Shown here: piece after piece, positions 44,706 through 53,600 of the stretch
Layout of the letters: each line of letters begins with the position of its first letter
How positions within the stretch are numbered: position 1 is the first letter of the stretch
NCBI GenBank assembly: GCA_022414725.1
Contig: CM039463.1
Coordinates: 40,421,825-40,485,824 of the forward strand
Length of the DNA stretch: 64,000 nt
Source: Microglena sp. YARC
Taxonomy: Eukaryota > Chlorophyta > Chlorophyceae > Chlamydomonadales > Chlamydomonadaceae
Direction of reading: 5' to 3'
Position numbers and translations under genes: made by a program
The notes under the pieces: generated by a model
Told to the model about the DNA's origin: nothing
Seen by the model: only the letters and a program-made list of their open reading frames with translations
The model's database searches: none

Positions 44706-46419
44706 TATATGTATGTATCTATATGTATGTATGTATATTTATGTGTATGTATGTATGTATGTATGTATGTATTATGCATGTTATATATGTATGTATGTGT
44801 GATGTATGTATGTATGTATGTGCTTATGTATGTACTTATATGTATGTATATGATGTATGTTGTATGTATGTAAGTATGTATGTAATGTATGTGCATGTAT
44901 GTATGTATGTATGTATGTATGTAATATGTATATTCGGTGGCGATGGTGGTGGAGTCGTGGTGCGGGTAATTGTGATCGGTGGATGATATTCGCATGAGCC
45001 CTGCATAACCAGTGCAATAGAGCTTTGTCAGTCATGATTGTCATTGTAATGTATGTATGTTGGGTGTTATGGTGGTGGTTTGATGTGCATGCGTGGGTGA
45101 TGACGGTGGTGTGATGGTGGTGGTGGTGAATCGCCTGGTGGTTGATGGTGGGTGGATGGTGGTGGTGTGCCGGTGCGTGGGATTGCTGTGCTGGAAGTGA
45201 TAGGTGGTGGTGACGTGTTTGATGGTGGGTGGTGAGTGTGGTGGTGATGATTGGTGGGATGAGGTCGAGGGTGGTGAGGAGGAGATGATGGTGGTAGTGA
45301 TGAGTGATGGTGGTGGAATAAAAGATGGTGGTGGTTGAGGCGTGGGGTGATGGTGACTCGTGGTAGTGATGAAGGTGGTGGTGGTGATGGTGGTGGTGGA
45401 TTGGTGGTGGTGTGGTGTGATGGTGGTGGTGAATGACTAGGTGGGAATGTGGGTCTGATCGATGGTGGTGGTGATGATGCGTCGTTGTGTATGTGTGCTG
45501 GTGGTGGTGATGAGGTGGTGGTGAACGGTGACTCGATGGGTGGTGAGATGGTGATGAATGGTGTTGTGATGGTGGTGGTGTGATGGTGATGATGGTGGTG
45601 GTGCATGGTGGTGGTGGTGATGTGAGTGTGGTGGATGATGGTCGGTGGCGGCTGATGATGGGTGCGTGGTGGTGATGGTGGTGGTGATGAGTCGGTGGTG
45701 ATGATGGTGTGGTGAAAATGTGATGGTGATGATGGTGACTCTGTGGTGGGTGGTGATGATGGCTGGTGGTGGATGGCGGATGATGGTGGTGGTGATGATC
45801 GATGGTGTGGTGGTGGATTTGTTGATGATTGATGGGTGGGTGGTCGTGATGGATGACCAGAGTGCATGGCTGGTGGCGTGATGGATGGTGGTGTGGTCAG
45901 GTGGTGATGATGGTGTGAAGGTGGTGGTGGTTGATTGATGGTGGTGGTGGTGACCGGGTGGTGGTTGAGTGGTGGGTGGTGGGTGTGTGTGATGAATGGT
46001 GGTTGATGTGGTGGTGTGTGATGGTGGTGGTGATGATGTGCGATGGTTGGTGGTGATGATGATGGTGATCATGTGGTGGTGATGATGATGATGATGGGTG
46101 TGTGATGATGGGATGATGGTGGTGTGATGATGATGAGTGGTGGTGATGATGGTGGTGGATGGATCGGTAGGTGATGATGGTGTGATGATGATGGTGGTGG
46201 TTGGATGATGATGATGATGTGTGAGTTATGATCGACAGGTGGTGGTGGTTATGACGGTGGTGTGTGATGGTGGTGGTGGGTGGTGGGTGATGGTGGGTGA
46301 TGGATGGTGGTGATGAGTGATTGATGGTCGTGATGGTGGTGATATGATGATTGATGTGGTGGTGTGATGATGATGGTGTGTGGTTGGGATGGTGGTGGTG
46401 TGGGTGTGGTGTATGGTGA

Positions 46420-46450
<31 letters not shown>

Positions 46451-46715
46451 AATGGTGGTGGAGGTGATGACACCCACCTGAACAGCATGGTGCAAGTAGT
46501 TGGTGTGACCCAGCTCGTGCATGTAAGCCATAGCTGACCGCCAGTTCTCTCCGGACATCCATACTTGCGATGAGCGATACGTACCATCAGGCGTACAGCG
46601 AATTCAGGCCCTAGATACCCAAGCCAAGCCACGAGCAATTAGCAGTGTACGTGAAGTACGGTGGCATGAGCAGTACAAAGTACTTGTACTGATCTAGGTT
46701 TATGTTCCAAGTGTC
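35857..46715 (-). CDS. Gametolysin-like M11 zinc metallopeptidase with MopE tail (partial)
   Basis: Predicted extracellular-matrix metalloprotease of the metzincin type (peptidase M11, the family of Chlamydomonas gametolysin and Volvox VMPs). Exons are E1 46478-46715, E2 44453-44488, E3 42752-42978, E4 40455-40562, E6 37512-37669 and E7 35857-36128. All junctions are GT-AG and phases match. In order: [25 protein letters not shown] (three zinc His and the catalytic Glu), SCAM Met-turn, [13 protein letters not shown], then [20 protein letters not shown], and a Cys/Asp motif of the MopE kind, ending in a Ser/Pro-rich basic tail. The 5' part is not found; upstream is satellite. E1 has two frameshifts. 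A further exon between E4 and E6 is possible (38640-38985). Confidence 0.82.
36129..36990 (-). repeat. Copies of the E7 acceptor and exon start
   Basis: Near 36200-36335, 36380-36410, 36460-36500 and 36540-36990 the minus strand repeats CAATGCAG followed by ATGGGATGATTGACGC, in later copies decayed to AATGCTAATGGGATG (AG lost), with CCTCAACCA tandem runs between. Copies closest to E7 are best preserved. They lie upstream of E7 in the E6-E7 intron. The Asn-Ala-Asp/Asn-Gly-Met frames seen here are duplications of acceptor plus exon. Confidence 0.78.
36991..37511 (-). pseudogene. E7 acceptor-like copies and one E6 donor-side copy
   Basis: Acceptor-like CACAG or TTTCAG followed by CCCAATGCAGATG at about 37060-37090 and 37190-37215; a copy of the E6 end ([11 protein letters not shown]) with a GTGAGT-type donor at about 37295-37345; and a C-run/CACACA tract at 37415-37490. 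All lie in the E6-E7 intron. Confidence 0.7.
37512..37669 (-). CDS. M11 gene exon E6: beta-rich domain end and first half of MopE motif
   Basis: The acceptor is TTTGAATTCAG and the donor GTAAGG. One base plus 52 codons plus one base: [19 protein letters not shown], then [22 protein letters not shown] and [11 protein letters not shown]. The phase fits E4 directly (CT + A) and E7. The CxDGxDNDC half-motif is a metal-binding-like element known from MopE proteins and from the C termini of many algal M11 proteases. Confidence 0.8.
37670..38240 (-). repeat. E6 acceptor-side copies and a 15-bp G-rich minisatellite
   Basis: At about 37690-37750, 38085-38160 and 38180-38245 the minus strand repeats TTGAATTCAG followed by ACTGGTATCGCTATACGA, the E6 start; the 38085 copy extends through [11 protein letters not shown]. 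Between 37750 and 38050 is a GGTGGGGTGGAGTGGT tandem of about 15 bp. Confidence 0.78.
38390..38632. repeat. 50-bp tandem repeat, about 5 copies
   Basis: The unit contains gataatcgtgtgcaagaggc and atgatctctacctccaggtg. Copies are nearly identical. On the minus strand each has CACCTGGAGGTAGAG, a donor-like junction. The DNA between 38246 and 38390 is unassigned. Confidence 0.88.
38636..38985 (-). pseudogene. Two exon-like copies around a G-rich tract (possible exon E5)
   Basis: Both copies (about 38640-38735 and 38885-38985) share GGATATTACAG followed by GTTATAGC or GTAATAGC and GCATTTCCAAGC. With the second AG (TATAG/TAATAG) a phase-2 exon would read [19 protein letters not shown] in the first copy, in keeping with a segment expected between E4 and E6 in M11 proteins, but no good donor is seen. 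A GGGGTGGGGTG tandem (38720-38885) lies between. Confidence 0.4.
39060..40250 (-). repeat. Eight or more decaying copies of the E4 3' end and donor
   Basis: On the minus strand segments reading like [15 protein letters not shown] recur at about 39150-39210, 39280-39340, 39415-39470, 39545-39610, 39690-39765, 39935-39990 and 40095-40170, each followed by a GTATGG/GTAAGT-like donor and separated by CACACA and poly-C tracts (intervals of about 130 bp). The real exon end is at 40455; the copies lie downstream of it. Confidence 0.82.
40251..40454. repeat. C-rich tracts downstream of E4
   Basis: CCCCTCC/ACCACC-rich low-complexity DNA, with a short copy of the E4 junction at 40200-40215. No gene. 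Confidence 0.6.
40455..40562 (-). CDS. M11 gene exon E4
   Basis: The acceptor is TTTGTATGCAG and the donor CCTGTAAGTATG. One base (completing Arg with E3) plus 35 codons plus two bases: [35 protein letters not shown]. Length and phases match E3 and E6 exactly. Confidence 0.8.
40563..41170 (-). repeat. E4 acceptor-side copies including a 48-bp array
   Basis: Four units starting at 40713, 40761, 40809 and 40857 are exactly 48 bp apart. On the minus strand each holds CGCTTGTATGCAG (acceptor) and then TGTGCCCTCGGGTCGCTACG, the E4 start. Larger, decayed copies are at 40590-40690, 40920-40975 and 41085-41165 (the last reads [19 protein letters not shown]). All lie upstream of E4. Confidence 0.85.
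41190..41935. repeat. (cacata)n microsatellite with cattctta interruptions
   Basis: acacatacacat runs of 20-40 bp separated by attcttacacat. Long His/Thr/Ile frames are artefacts. Confidence 0.95.
41940..42745 (-). pseudogene. Decaying copies of the E3 3' end and donor
   Basis: Minus-strand segments resembling [16 protein letters not shown] and the following SFR-donor occur at about 41945-42010, 42155-42235, 42240-42330, 42365-42435 and 42535-42600. The first reads [17 protein letters not shown]; the last reads [14 protein letters not shown]. They lie downstream of E3 in the E3-E4 intron. C-run and ACACAC tracts at 42665-42745. Confidence 0.8.
42752..42978 (-). CDS. M11 gene exon E3
   Basis: The acceptor is CTAACCCCCAG and the donor GTGTGTG. 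It has 75 codons plus two bases: [20 protein letters not shown], then [47 protein letters not shown] and YAIFISF. The block [13 protein letters not shown] right after the Met-turn is the family signature of M11 proteases. Of many related copies nearby this is the only one open through both parts. Confidence 0.85.
42979..44125 (-). pseudogene. Five or more copies of the E3 acceptor and 5' half
   Basis: Minus-strand copies of GGTTGCTGTGCCCTCCGCTG and onward at about 43085-43185, 43330-43430, 43470-43525, 43705-43790, 43870-43910 and 44035-44115. Examples: [50 protein letters not shown]. Several keep an acceptor CAACCCCCAG. GTGAGGGTGGGG tandem tracts fill the gaps. All lie upstream of E3. Confidence 0.82.
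44145..44245 (-). pseudogene. Copy of exon E2 with altered residues
   Basis: The minus strand has GTGCGACAG (acceptor) followed by [12 protein letters not shown], comparable to E2 ([12 protein letters not shown]), then continues LRPGTCLW. It may be an alternative exon. It lies on the E3 side of E2. C-rich low-complexity DNA fills 44246-44440. Confidence 0.6.
44453..44488 (-). CDS. M11 gene exon E2: 36-nt exon with the metzincin Met-turn
   Basis: The acceptor is TTGGTTATGCAG and the donor GTGCCG. Twelve codons, [12 protein letters not shown], phase 0 on both sides, as E1 and E3 require. Joined to E3 it gives SCAM followed by GGCC, the expected Met-turn region three dozen residues past the zinc site. 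The donor is not a consensus one, so the 3' limit is less certain. Confidence 0.65.
44537..44937. repeat. (tatg)n microsatellite
   Basis: tatgtatgtatg runs with single-base interruptions, about 400 bp; open on both strands by chance. Confidence 0.96.
44975..45055 (-). pseudogene. Upstream copy of the E2 acceptor and start
   Basis: The minus strand repeats AGCTCTATTGCACTGGTTAT, GCAG, then GGCTCATGCGAATATCATCC; the real E2 has GGCTCTTGCGAATACTGCG. The acceptor is intact; coding is lost after five codons. Confidence 0.75.
45060..46455. repeat. tggtgatgg / tggtggtga imperfect array
   Basis: About 1.4 kb of TGG/TGA-based repeats, ending in a (TTG)n run at 46423-46450. Large intron of the M11 gene between E1 and E2. 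Minus frames (HHHHTTT) are artefacts. Confidence 0.93.
46478..46715 (-). CDS. M11 gene exon E1: zinc-binding site (frameshifted)
   Basis: The acceptor is TTGATTTTGCAG and the donor GTGGGTG. The start reads [19 protein letters not shown], then [14 protein letters not shown]; the end reads [20 protein letters not shown]. The motif [11 protein letters not shown] supplies the three zinc His and the Glu of metzincins, but position 8, normally Gly, is Tyr. Between 46560 and 46660 the frame changes twice, so either two indel errors are present or the exon is damaged. The donor phase (0) matches E2. Confidence 0.75.
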
Positions 46716-46724
46716 CTGCAAAAT

Positions 46725-46786
46725 CAAAATGTGTGTGTGTGGGTGGATGCGTGGGGGATGTGTGTGTGTGAGAGTGTGTGTGTGTG

Positions 46787-46822
<36 letters not shown>

Positions 46823-47080
46823 ATGTGTGTGTGTGTGCATGTGGTGGTGGTGGTGGGTGCAGATTTGTGGGTGTAGATGTGTGTGTGGTGGGTGCAGATT
46901 TGTGGGTGGGTGGGTGCGCGTGTTTATATGTTGGTGGTGGTGTGTTGTGTTGTTGGTGTGGTGGTGTGTGTGTGGGGGAGTGGGGGGGGTGGGGGGGGGG
47001 AGGCATGTGTGTGAGTATTCATGTGTGTGTGTGTGTGTTTGTTTGTTTGTTTGTTTGTGCTGGTGTGTGGGGGTATGTGG
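46725..47080. repeat. TG-rich tract next to the E1 acceptor
   Basis: gtgtgtgtgt and gtggtggtg runs with a (gttt)n run near 47036-47060. Transition zone between E1 and the 12-bp satellite. Confidence 0.9.
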
Positions 47081-47084
47081 GGTG

Positions 47085-47660
47085 TGGATGTGGGTGTGGA
47101 TGTGGGTGCGGATGTGGATGTGGGTGCGGATGTGGGTGCGGATGTGGTGCGGATGTGGGGTCGCGGATGTGGGTGCGGATGTGGGTGCGGATTGTGGGTG
47201 CGGATGTGGGTGCGGATGTGGGTGCGGATGTGGGTGCGGATGTGGGTGCGGATGTGGGTGCGGAATGTGGGTGCGGATGTGGTGCGGATGTGGGTGCGGA
47301 TGTGGTGCGGATGTGGGTGCGCGGATGTGGGTGCGGATGTGGGTGCGGATGTGGGTGCGGGATGTGGGTGCGATGTGGGTGCGGAGTGGTGCGAGATGGG
47401 TGCGGATGTGGTTGCGCGATGTGGGTGCGGATCGTGAGGTGCGGATGTGGGTGCGATTGGGGGGGGGGTGCAGGTGGGGGGGTGGATGTGGGTGCGGATG
47501 TGGGTGCGGATGTGCTTGGTGCGGATGTGGGTGCGGAGGGTGGATGTGGAGGTGGGGTGCGGATGTGGGTGCGGGTGGAGGTGGGTGTGGGGTGCGGATG
47601 TGGTGGGTGTGGATGTGGGTGTGGATGTGGGTGCGGATGTGGGTGCGAGGTGGGTGGGGT
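47085..47660. repeat. Proximal satellite domain of tgcggatgtggg variant units
   Basis: In the first about 570 bp the unit is mostly tgcggatgtggg (CpG-containing); after about 47660 nearly all units are tgtggatgtggg. The switch is gradual over 47570-47950. Confidence 0.88.
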
Positions 47661-50600
47661 GGGTGTGGAGTGGGTGGGTGTGGAGGTGGGGTGTGGATGG
47701 GTGGGTGTGGAGGGTGTGGAGGTGGGTGTGGATGTGGGTGTGGGATGTGGGTGGTGGAGGTGGGTGTGGATGTGGGTGTGGATGTGGGTGTGGAGGTGGG
47801 GTGGGTGTGGAGGTGGTGTGTGGTGGGTGTGGTGATGTGGGGTGTGGAATGTGGGTGTGGATGTGGGGTGTGGATGTGGGTGTGGATGTGGGTGTGGATG
47901 TGGGTGTGGATGTGGGTGCGAGGATGTGGGGTGTGGATGTGGGTGTGGATGGTGGGTGCTGGGTGTGGATGTGGGTGCGGATGTGGGTGTGGATGTGGGT
48001 GTGGATGTGGGTGTGTGGGATGTGGTGTGGATGTGGGTGTGGATGTGGGTGTGGAGGTGTGGATGTGGTGGGGTGGATGTGGTGTGGAGGTGGGTGTGGA
48101 GATGTGGGTGTGGAGGTGGGTGTGGATGTGGGTGTGGTGTTGTGTAAGAGATGTGGGTGTGATGTGGGTGTGTGGGTGTGGATGGGTGGGTGTGGATGTG
48201 GGTGTGATGTGGGTGTGGATCGTGGGCTGTGGATGTGGTGTGGATGTGTGTGGATGTGGTGTGGATGTGGGTGTGGATGTGGGTGTGGATGTGGGTGTGG
48301 ATGTGGGTGTGGATGTGGGTGTGGATGTGGGTGTGGATGTGGGTGTGGATGTGGTGTGGATGTGGATGTGGGTGTGGATGTGGTGTGGGTGTGGATGTGG
48401 GTGTGGATGTGGTGTGGATGTGGTCGGGTGTGGATGTGGTGTGGATGTGGATGTGGGTGTGGAGGGTGTGGATGTGGGTGTGGATGTGGGTGTGGGTGGG
48501 TGGATGTGGTGTGGATTGGGTGGATGTGGGACTGTGGATGTGGGTGGATGTGGGTGTGATGTGGGTGTGGATGTGGGTGGTGGGATGGGGTGTGGATGTG
48601 GGTGTGGATGTGGGTGTGGATGTGGGTGTGGATGTGGGTGTGGATGTGGGTGTGGATGTGGGTGTGGATGTGGGGTGTGGATGTGGGTGTGGATGTGGGT
48701 GTGGATGTGGGTGTGGATGTGTGAGTGCGGTGTGGATGTGGGTGTGGATGTGGGTGTGGATGTGGGTGTGGATGTGGGTGTGGATGTGGGTGTGGATGTG
48801 GGTGTGGATGTGTGTTGTGGGTGTGGATGTGGGTGTGGATGTGGGTGTGGATGTGGGTGTGGATGTGGGTGTGGATGTGGCTTCGTGTGGATGTGGGTGT
48901 GGATGTGGTGTGGATGTGGGTGTGGATGTGCGGTGTGGATGTGTACGGTGTGCGATGATGTGGGTGATCTGGATGTTGGGGGTGGATGTGGGTGTGGATG
49001 TGGGTGTGGATGTGGGTGTGGATGTGGGTGTGGATGTGGTGTGGATGTGGGTGTGGATTGTGGTGTGGGATGTGGGTGTGGAATGTGGGTGTGGGTGTGG
49101 ATGTGGGTGTGGATGTGTGGTGTGGATGTGGTGTGGATGTGGGTGTGGATGTGGGTGTGGATGTGGGTGTGGTGTGGTGTGGAATGTGGGTGTGGATGTG
49201 GGTGTGGATGTGTGGTGGTGGATGTGGTGTGGATGGATGTGGGTGTGGATGTGGGTGTGGAGTGTGGGCTGTGGATGTCGGCGGGGTGTGGATGTGGGTG
49301 TGGATGTGGGTGTGGTGTGGGTGTGGATGTGGGTGTGGATGTGGGGTGGATGTGGGTGTGGATGTGGGTGTGGATGTGCGGTGTGGATGCTGGGTGTGGA
49401 TTGGTGTGGTGTGGATGTGGTGTGGATGTGGGTGTGGGTGTGGATGTGGGTGTTGATGTGGGTGCGGATGTGGGTGTGGGTGTGGGTGTGGAGTGGTGTG
49501 GATGTGGTGTGGATGGGGTGGATGGGGTGGATGTGGGTGTGGATGTGGGTGTGGATGTGGGTGTGGATGTGGGTGTGTGGTGTGGATGTGGTGTGGATGT
49601 GGGTGTGGATTGTGGTGTGGATGTGGGTGTGGATGTGGGTGTGGGTGTGAGTGGAGTGGGTGGATGTGGGTGTGGATGTGGGTGTGGATGTGGTGTGGAT
49701 GTGGCGGGTGGATGTGGGTGTGGATGTGGGTGTGGATGTGGTGTGGGTGTGGATGTGGGTGTGGATTGGTGTGGATGTGGGTGTGGATGTGGGTGTGGAT
49801 TGTGGGGTGTGGATTGTGGGTGCGGATGTGGGTGTGGACGTGTGGTGGGTGTGGAGTGTGGGTGTGATGTGGGTGTGGATGGGTGCGGGATGTGGGTGTG
49901 GATGTGGGTGTGGATGTGGGTGTGGATGTGGGTGTGGATGTGGGTGTGGATGTGGGTGTGGATGTGGGTGTGGATGTGGGTGTGGATGTGGGTGTGGATG
50001 TGGGTGTGGAAGGTGGCGTGTGGATGTGGGTGGGTGTGGGATGTGTGGATGTGGGTGTGGATGTGGGTGTGGATGTGGGTGTTGGAGGTGGGTGTGATGT
50101 GGTGTGGGGTGTGGATGTGGGTGTGGAGGTGGGGTGTGTGGGTGTGGATGTGGGTGTGGATGTGGGTGTGGATGTGGGTGTGGATGTGGTGTGGATGTGG
50201 GTGTGTGTTGGGTGTGGAATGTGGGTGTGGGATGTGGGTGTGATGTCGGGTGGGTGTGGATGTGGGTGTGGATGTGGGTGTGGATGTGGGTGTGGATGTG
50301 GGTGTGGATGTGGGTGTGGATGTGGGTGTGGATGTGGGTGTGGATGTGGGTGTGGATGTGGGTGTGGATGTGGGTGGGATGATGGGTGTGGATGTGGTGT
50401 GGATGTGGGGTGTGATGTGGGTGTGGATGGTGGGTGTGGATGTGGGTGTGGATGTGGGTGTGGATGTGGGTGTGGAATGTGGGTGCTGGATGTGGGTGTG
50501 GATGTGGGTGTGGATGTGGGTGTGGATGGTGGGGTGTGGATGTGGGTGTGCTGGGATGTGGATGGTGTGGTGTGGATGTGGGTGTGGATGTGGGTGTGTG

Positions 50601-53600
50601 GTGTGGATGTGGGTGTGGATGGATGTTGGGTGTGGATGTGGTGTGGATGTGGGTGTGGATGTGTGGTGGGATGTGGGTGTGGGATGTGGGTGTTGGATGT
50701 GGGTGTGGATGTGGGTGGGTGGATGTGGGTGTGGATGTGGGTGGATGTGTGGTGTGGATTGGTGTGGATTGTGGGTGGTGGATGTGGGTGTGGATGTGGG
50801 TGTGGATGGGGTGTGGTGTGGTGTGGATGTGGGTGTGGATGTGGGTGTGGATGTGGGTGTGGATGTGGGTGTGGATGTGGGTGTGGATGTGGGTGTGGAT
50901 GTGGGGTGTGGATGTGGTGTGGATGTGGTGTGGATGTGGGTGTGGATGTGGGGTGGATGTGGGTGTGGGATGGGGGTGTGGATGTGGTGTGGATGTGGTG
51001 TGGATGTGTGGGTGGGGTGGATGTGGGTGTGGATGTGGGTGTGGATGTGGGTGTGGATGTGGGTGTGGATGTTGGGTGTGGATGTGGGTGTGGATGTGGG
51101 TGTGTGGGTGTGGATTGTGGGTGTGGATGTGGGTGTGGATGTGGGGTTGGATGTGGGTGTGGATGTGGGTGTGGATGTGGGTGTGGATGTGGGTGTGGAT
51201 GTGGGTGTGGATGTGGTGTGGATTGTCGTGGGTGTGGATGTGTGTGTGTGTGGTGTGGATTGGGTGTGGATGTGGGTGTGGATGTGTGGGTGTGGATGTG
51301 GTGTGGATGTGTGTGGATGTGGGTGTGGATGTGGGTGTGGATGTGGGGTGATGTGTGGATGTGGTTGTGGGTGTGGATGTGGGTGTGGATGTGGGTGTGG
51401 ATGTGGTGTGGATGTGGGTGTGGATGTGGTGTGGATGTGGGTGTGGATGTGGGTGTGGATGTGTGGGTGTGGATGTGGGTGTGGATGTGGGGTGGGATGT
51501 GGGTGTGGATGTGGGTGTGGATGTGTGGTGTGGATGTGGGTGTGGATGTGGGTGTGGAGTGGGTGTGGATGTGTGTGGATGTGTGGTGTGGATGTGCGGT
51601 GTGGATGTGGTGTGGAGCTGTGGGTGTGGATGTGGTGTGGATGTGGGTGTGGATGTGGTGTGTGTGGATGTGGGTGTGGATGTGGTGGTGGATGTGGTGT
51701 GGATGTGGGTGTGGATGTGGGTGTGGATGTGGGTGTGGATGTGGGTGTGGATGTGGGTGTGGATGTGGGTGTGGATGTGGGTGTGGATGTGGGTGTGGAT
51801 GTGGGTGTGGATGTGGGTGTGGATGTGGGTGTGGATGTGGGTGTGGATGTGGTGTGGTGTGGATGTGGGTGTGGATGTGGTGTGATGATGGGTGTGGATG
51901 TGGGTGTGGATGTTGGTGGTGGATGTGGGTGTGGATGTGTGTGGATGTGGGTGTGGATTGTGGGTGTGGATGTGGTTGGTGTGATGTGGTGTGGATGTGG
52001 GTGTGGATGTGGGTGTGGATGTGGGTGTGATGTTGGATGTGGGTGTGGATGGTGGGTGTGATGGTGGATGTGGATGTGGGTGTGGTCGAATGGTGTGTGG
52101 ATGTGGGGTGTGGATGTGGGTGTGGATTGTGGGTGTGGTGTGGGTGTGGATTGTGGGTGTGGATTGTGGGTGTGGATGTGGGTGTGGACCTGTGGGTGTG
52201 GATGTGGGTGTGGATTGTGGGTGTGGATCTGGGTGTGGATTGGGTGTGGTGGTTGGATGTGGGTGTGGATGTGGTGTGGATGTGGGTTGTGGATGTGGGG
52301 TGTGGATGTGGGTGTGGATGTGGGTGTGGATGTGGGTGTGGATGTGGGTGTGGATGTGGGTGTGGATGTGGGTGTGGACTGTGGTGTGTGGATGCTGGGT
52401 GTGGATGTGGATGTGGAATGTGGGTCGTTGTGGATGTGGATGTGGATGTGTTGACATGTGGGCTGTGGATGTGGATGTGGATGGACTGTGATGTGGGTTG
52501 GATGTGGTGTGATGTGGATGGATTGGGTGTGGATGGTGGGCGGTGTGGAGTGGTTGATGTGGGTGTGGATGTGGGTGTGTGGATGTGGGATGGGGTGTGG
52601 ATGTGGGTGTGGGATGTGTGTGTGGGTGTGGATGGATGTGGGTTGTGATGGGTGTGGATGTGTGGTGTGGTGTGGCATGTGTGTGATGTGGGTGTGGATG
52701 TGGGTGTGGATGTGGGTGTGATCGAGTGGATGTGGTGTGGATGTGGCGTGTGGATATGAAGGGTGTGGATGTAGGGTGTGGATGTGGGTGTGGAATGTGG
52801 TGTGGATTCGGGTGTGGATGTGGTGTGGATGTGGGTGTGGATGGGGTGGATGTGGGTGTGGATGTGGGTGGTATGTGGGTATGGACGGTGGGATGGATGT
52901 GGATTCGGTGGGTGTGGAGTGGATGTGGGTGTGATGTGGGTGTGGATGGATGTGGGTGTGGATGTGATGGATGTGTGGGTGTGGATCGTGGGTGTGGATG
53001 ATGTGGATGTGGGGTGCGTGTGGATGTGGGTGTGGTGTGGGTGTGGATGTGGGTGTGGATGTGGTGTGGATGTCGGCTGGATGTGGGGTGGTTGTGGATG
53101 TGGGTGTGGTGTGGTGTGGGTGTGGATGTGGGTGTGGAGGTGTGATGTGGGGGTGGATTGTGGTGTGGATGTGGCGTGTGGATGTGGGTGTGATGTGGGT
53201 GGGATGTGGGTGTGGATGTGGGTGTGATGTGTGTGGATGGAGTGTGTGGATGTGGGTGTGGAAAGGTGTGGATGTGGGGTGGATGTGGGTGTGGATGTGG
53301 TGTGGATGTGGCTCAGTATGGATGTGGGTGTGGATGTGGGTGTGGAGATGTGGGGCTGTGGATGTGGGTGTGGGTGTGGATGTGGGTGTGGATGTGGTGT
53401 TGTGGATGTGGGTGTGGATGTCAGGGATGTGGGTGTGATGTGGGTGTGGATGTTGGGTGTGGATGGGTGGGGTGGATGCGTGGGTGTGATGGGGTGTGGG
53501 TGGTGGATGTGGGTGTGAGTTGGGTGTGGGATGTGGGTGTGGATCTGTGGATATGCGGTGTGGATGTGGGTTGGATGTGTGTGGGTGTGGGTATGGATGT

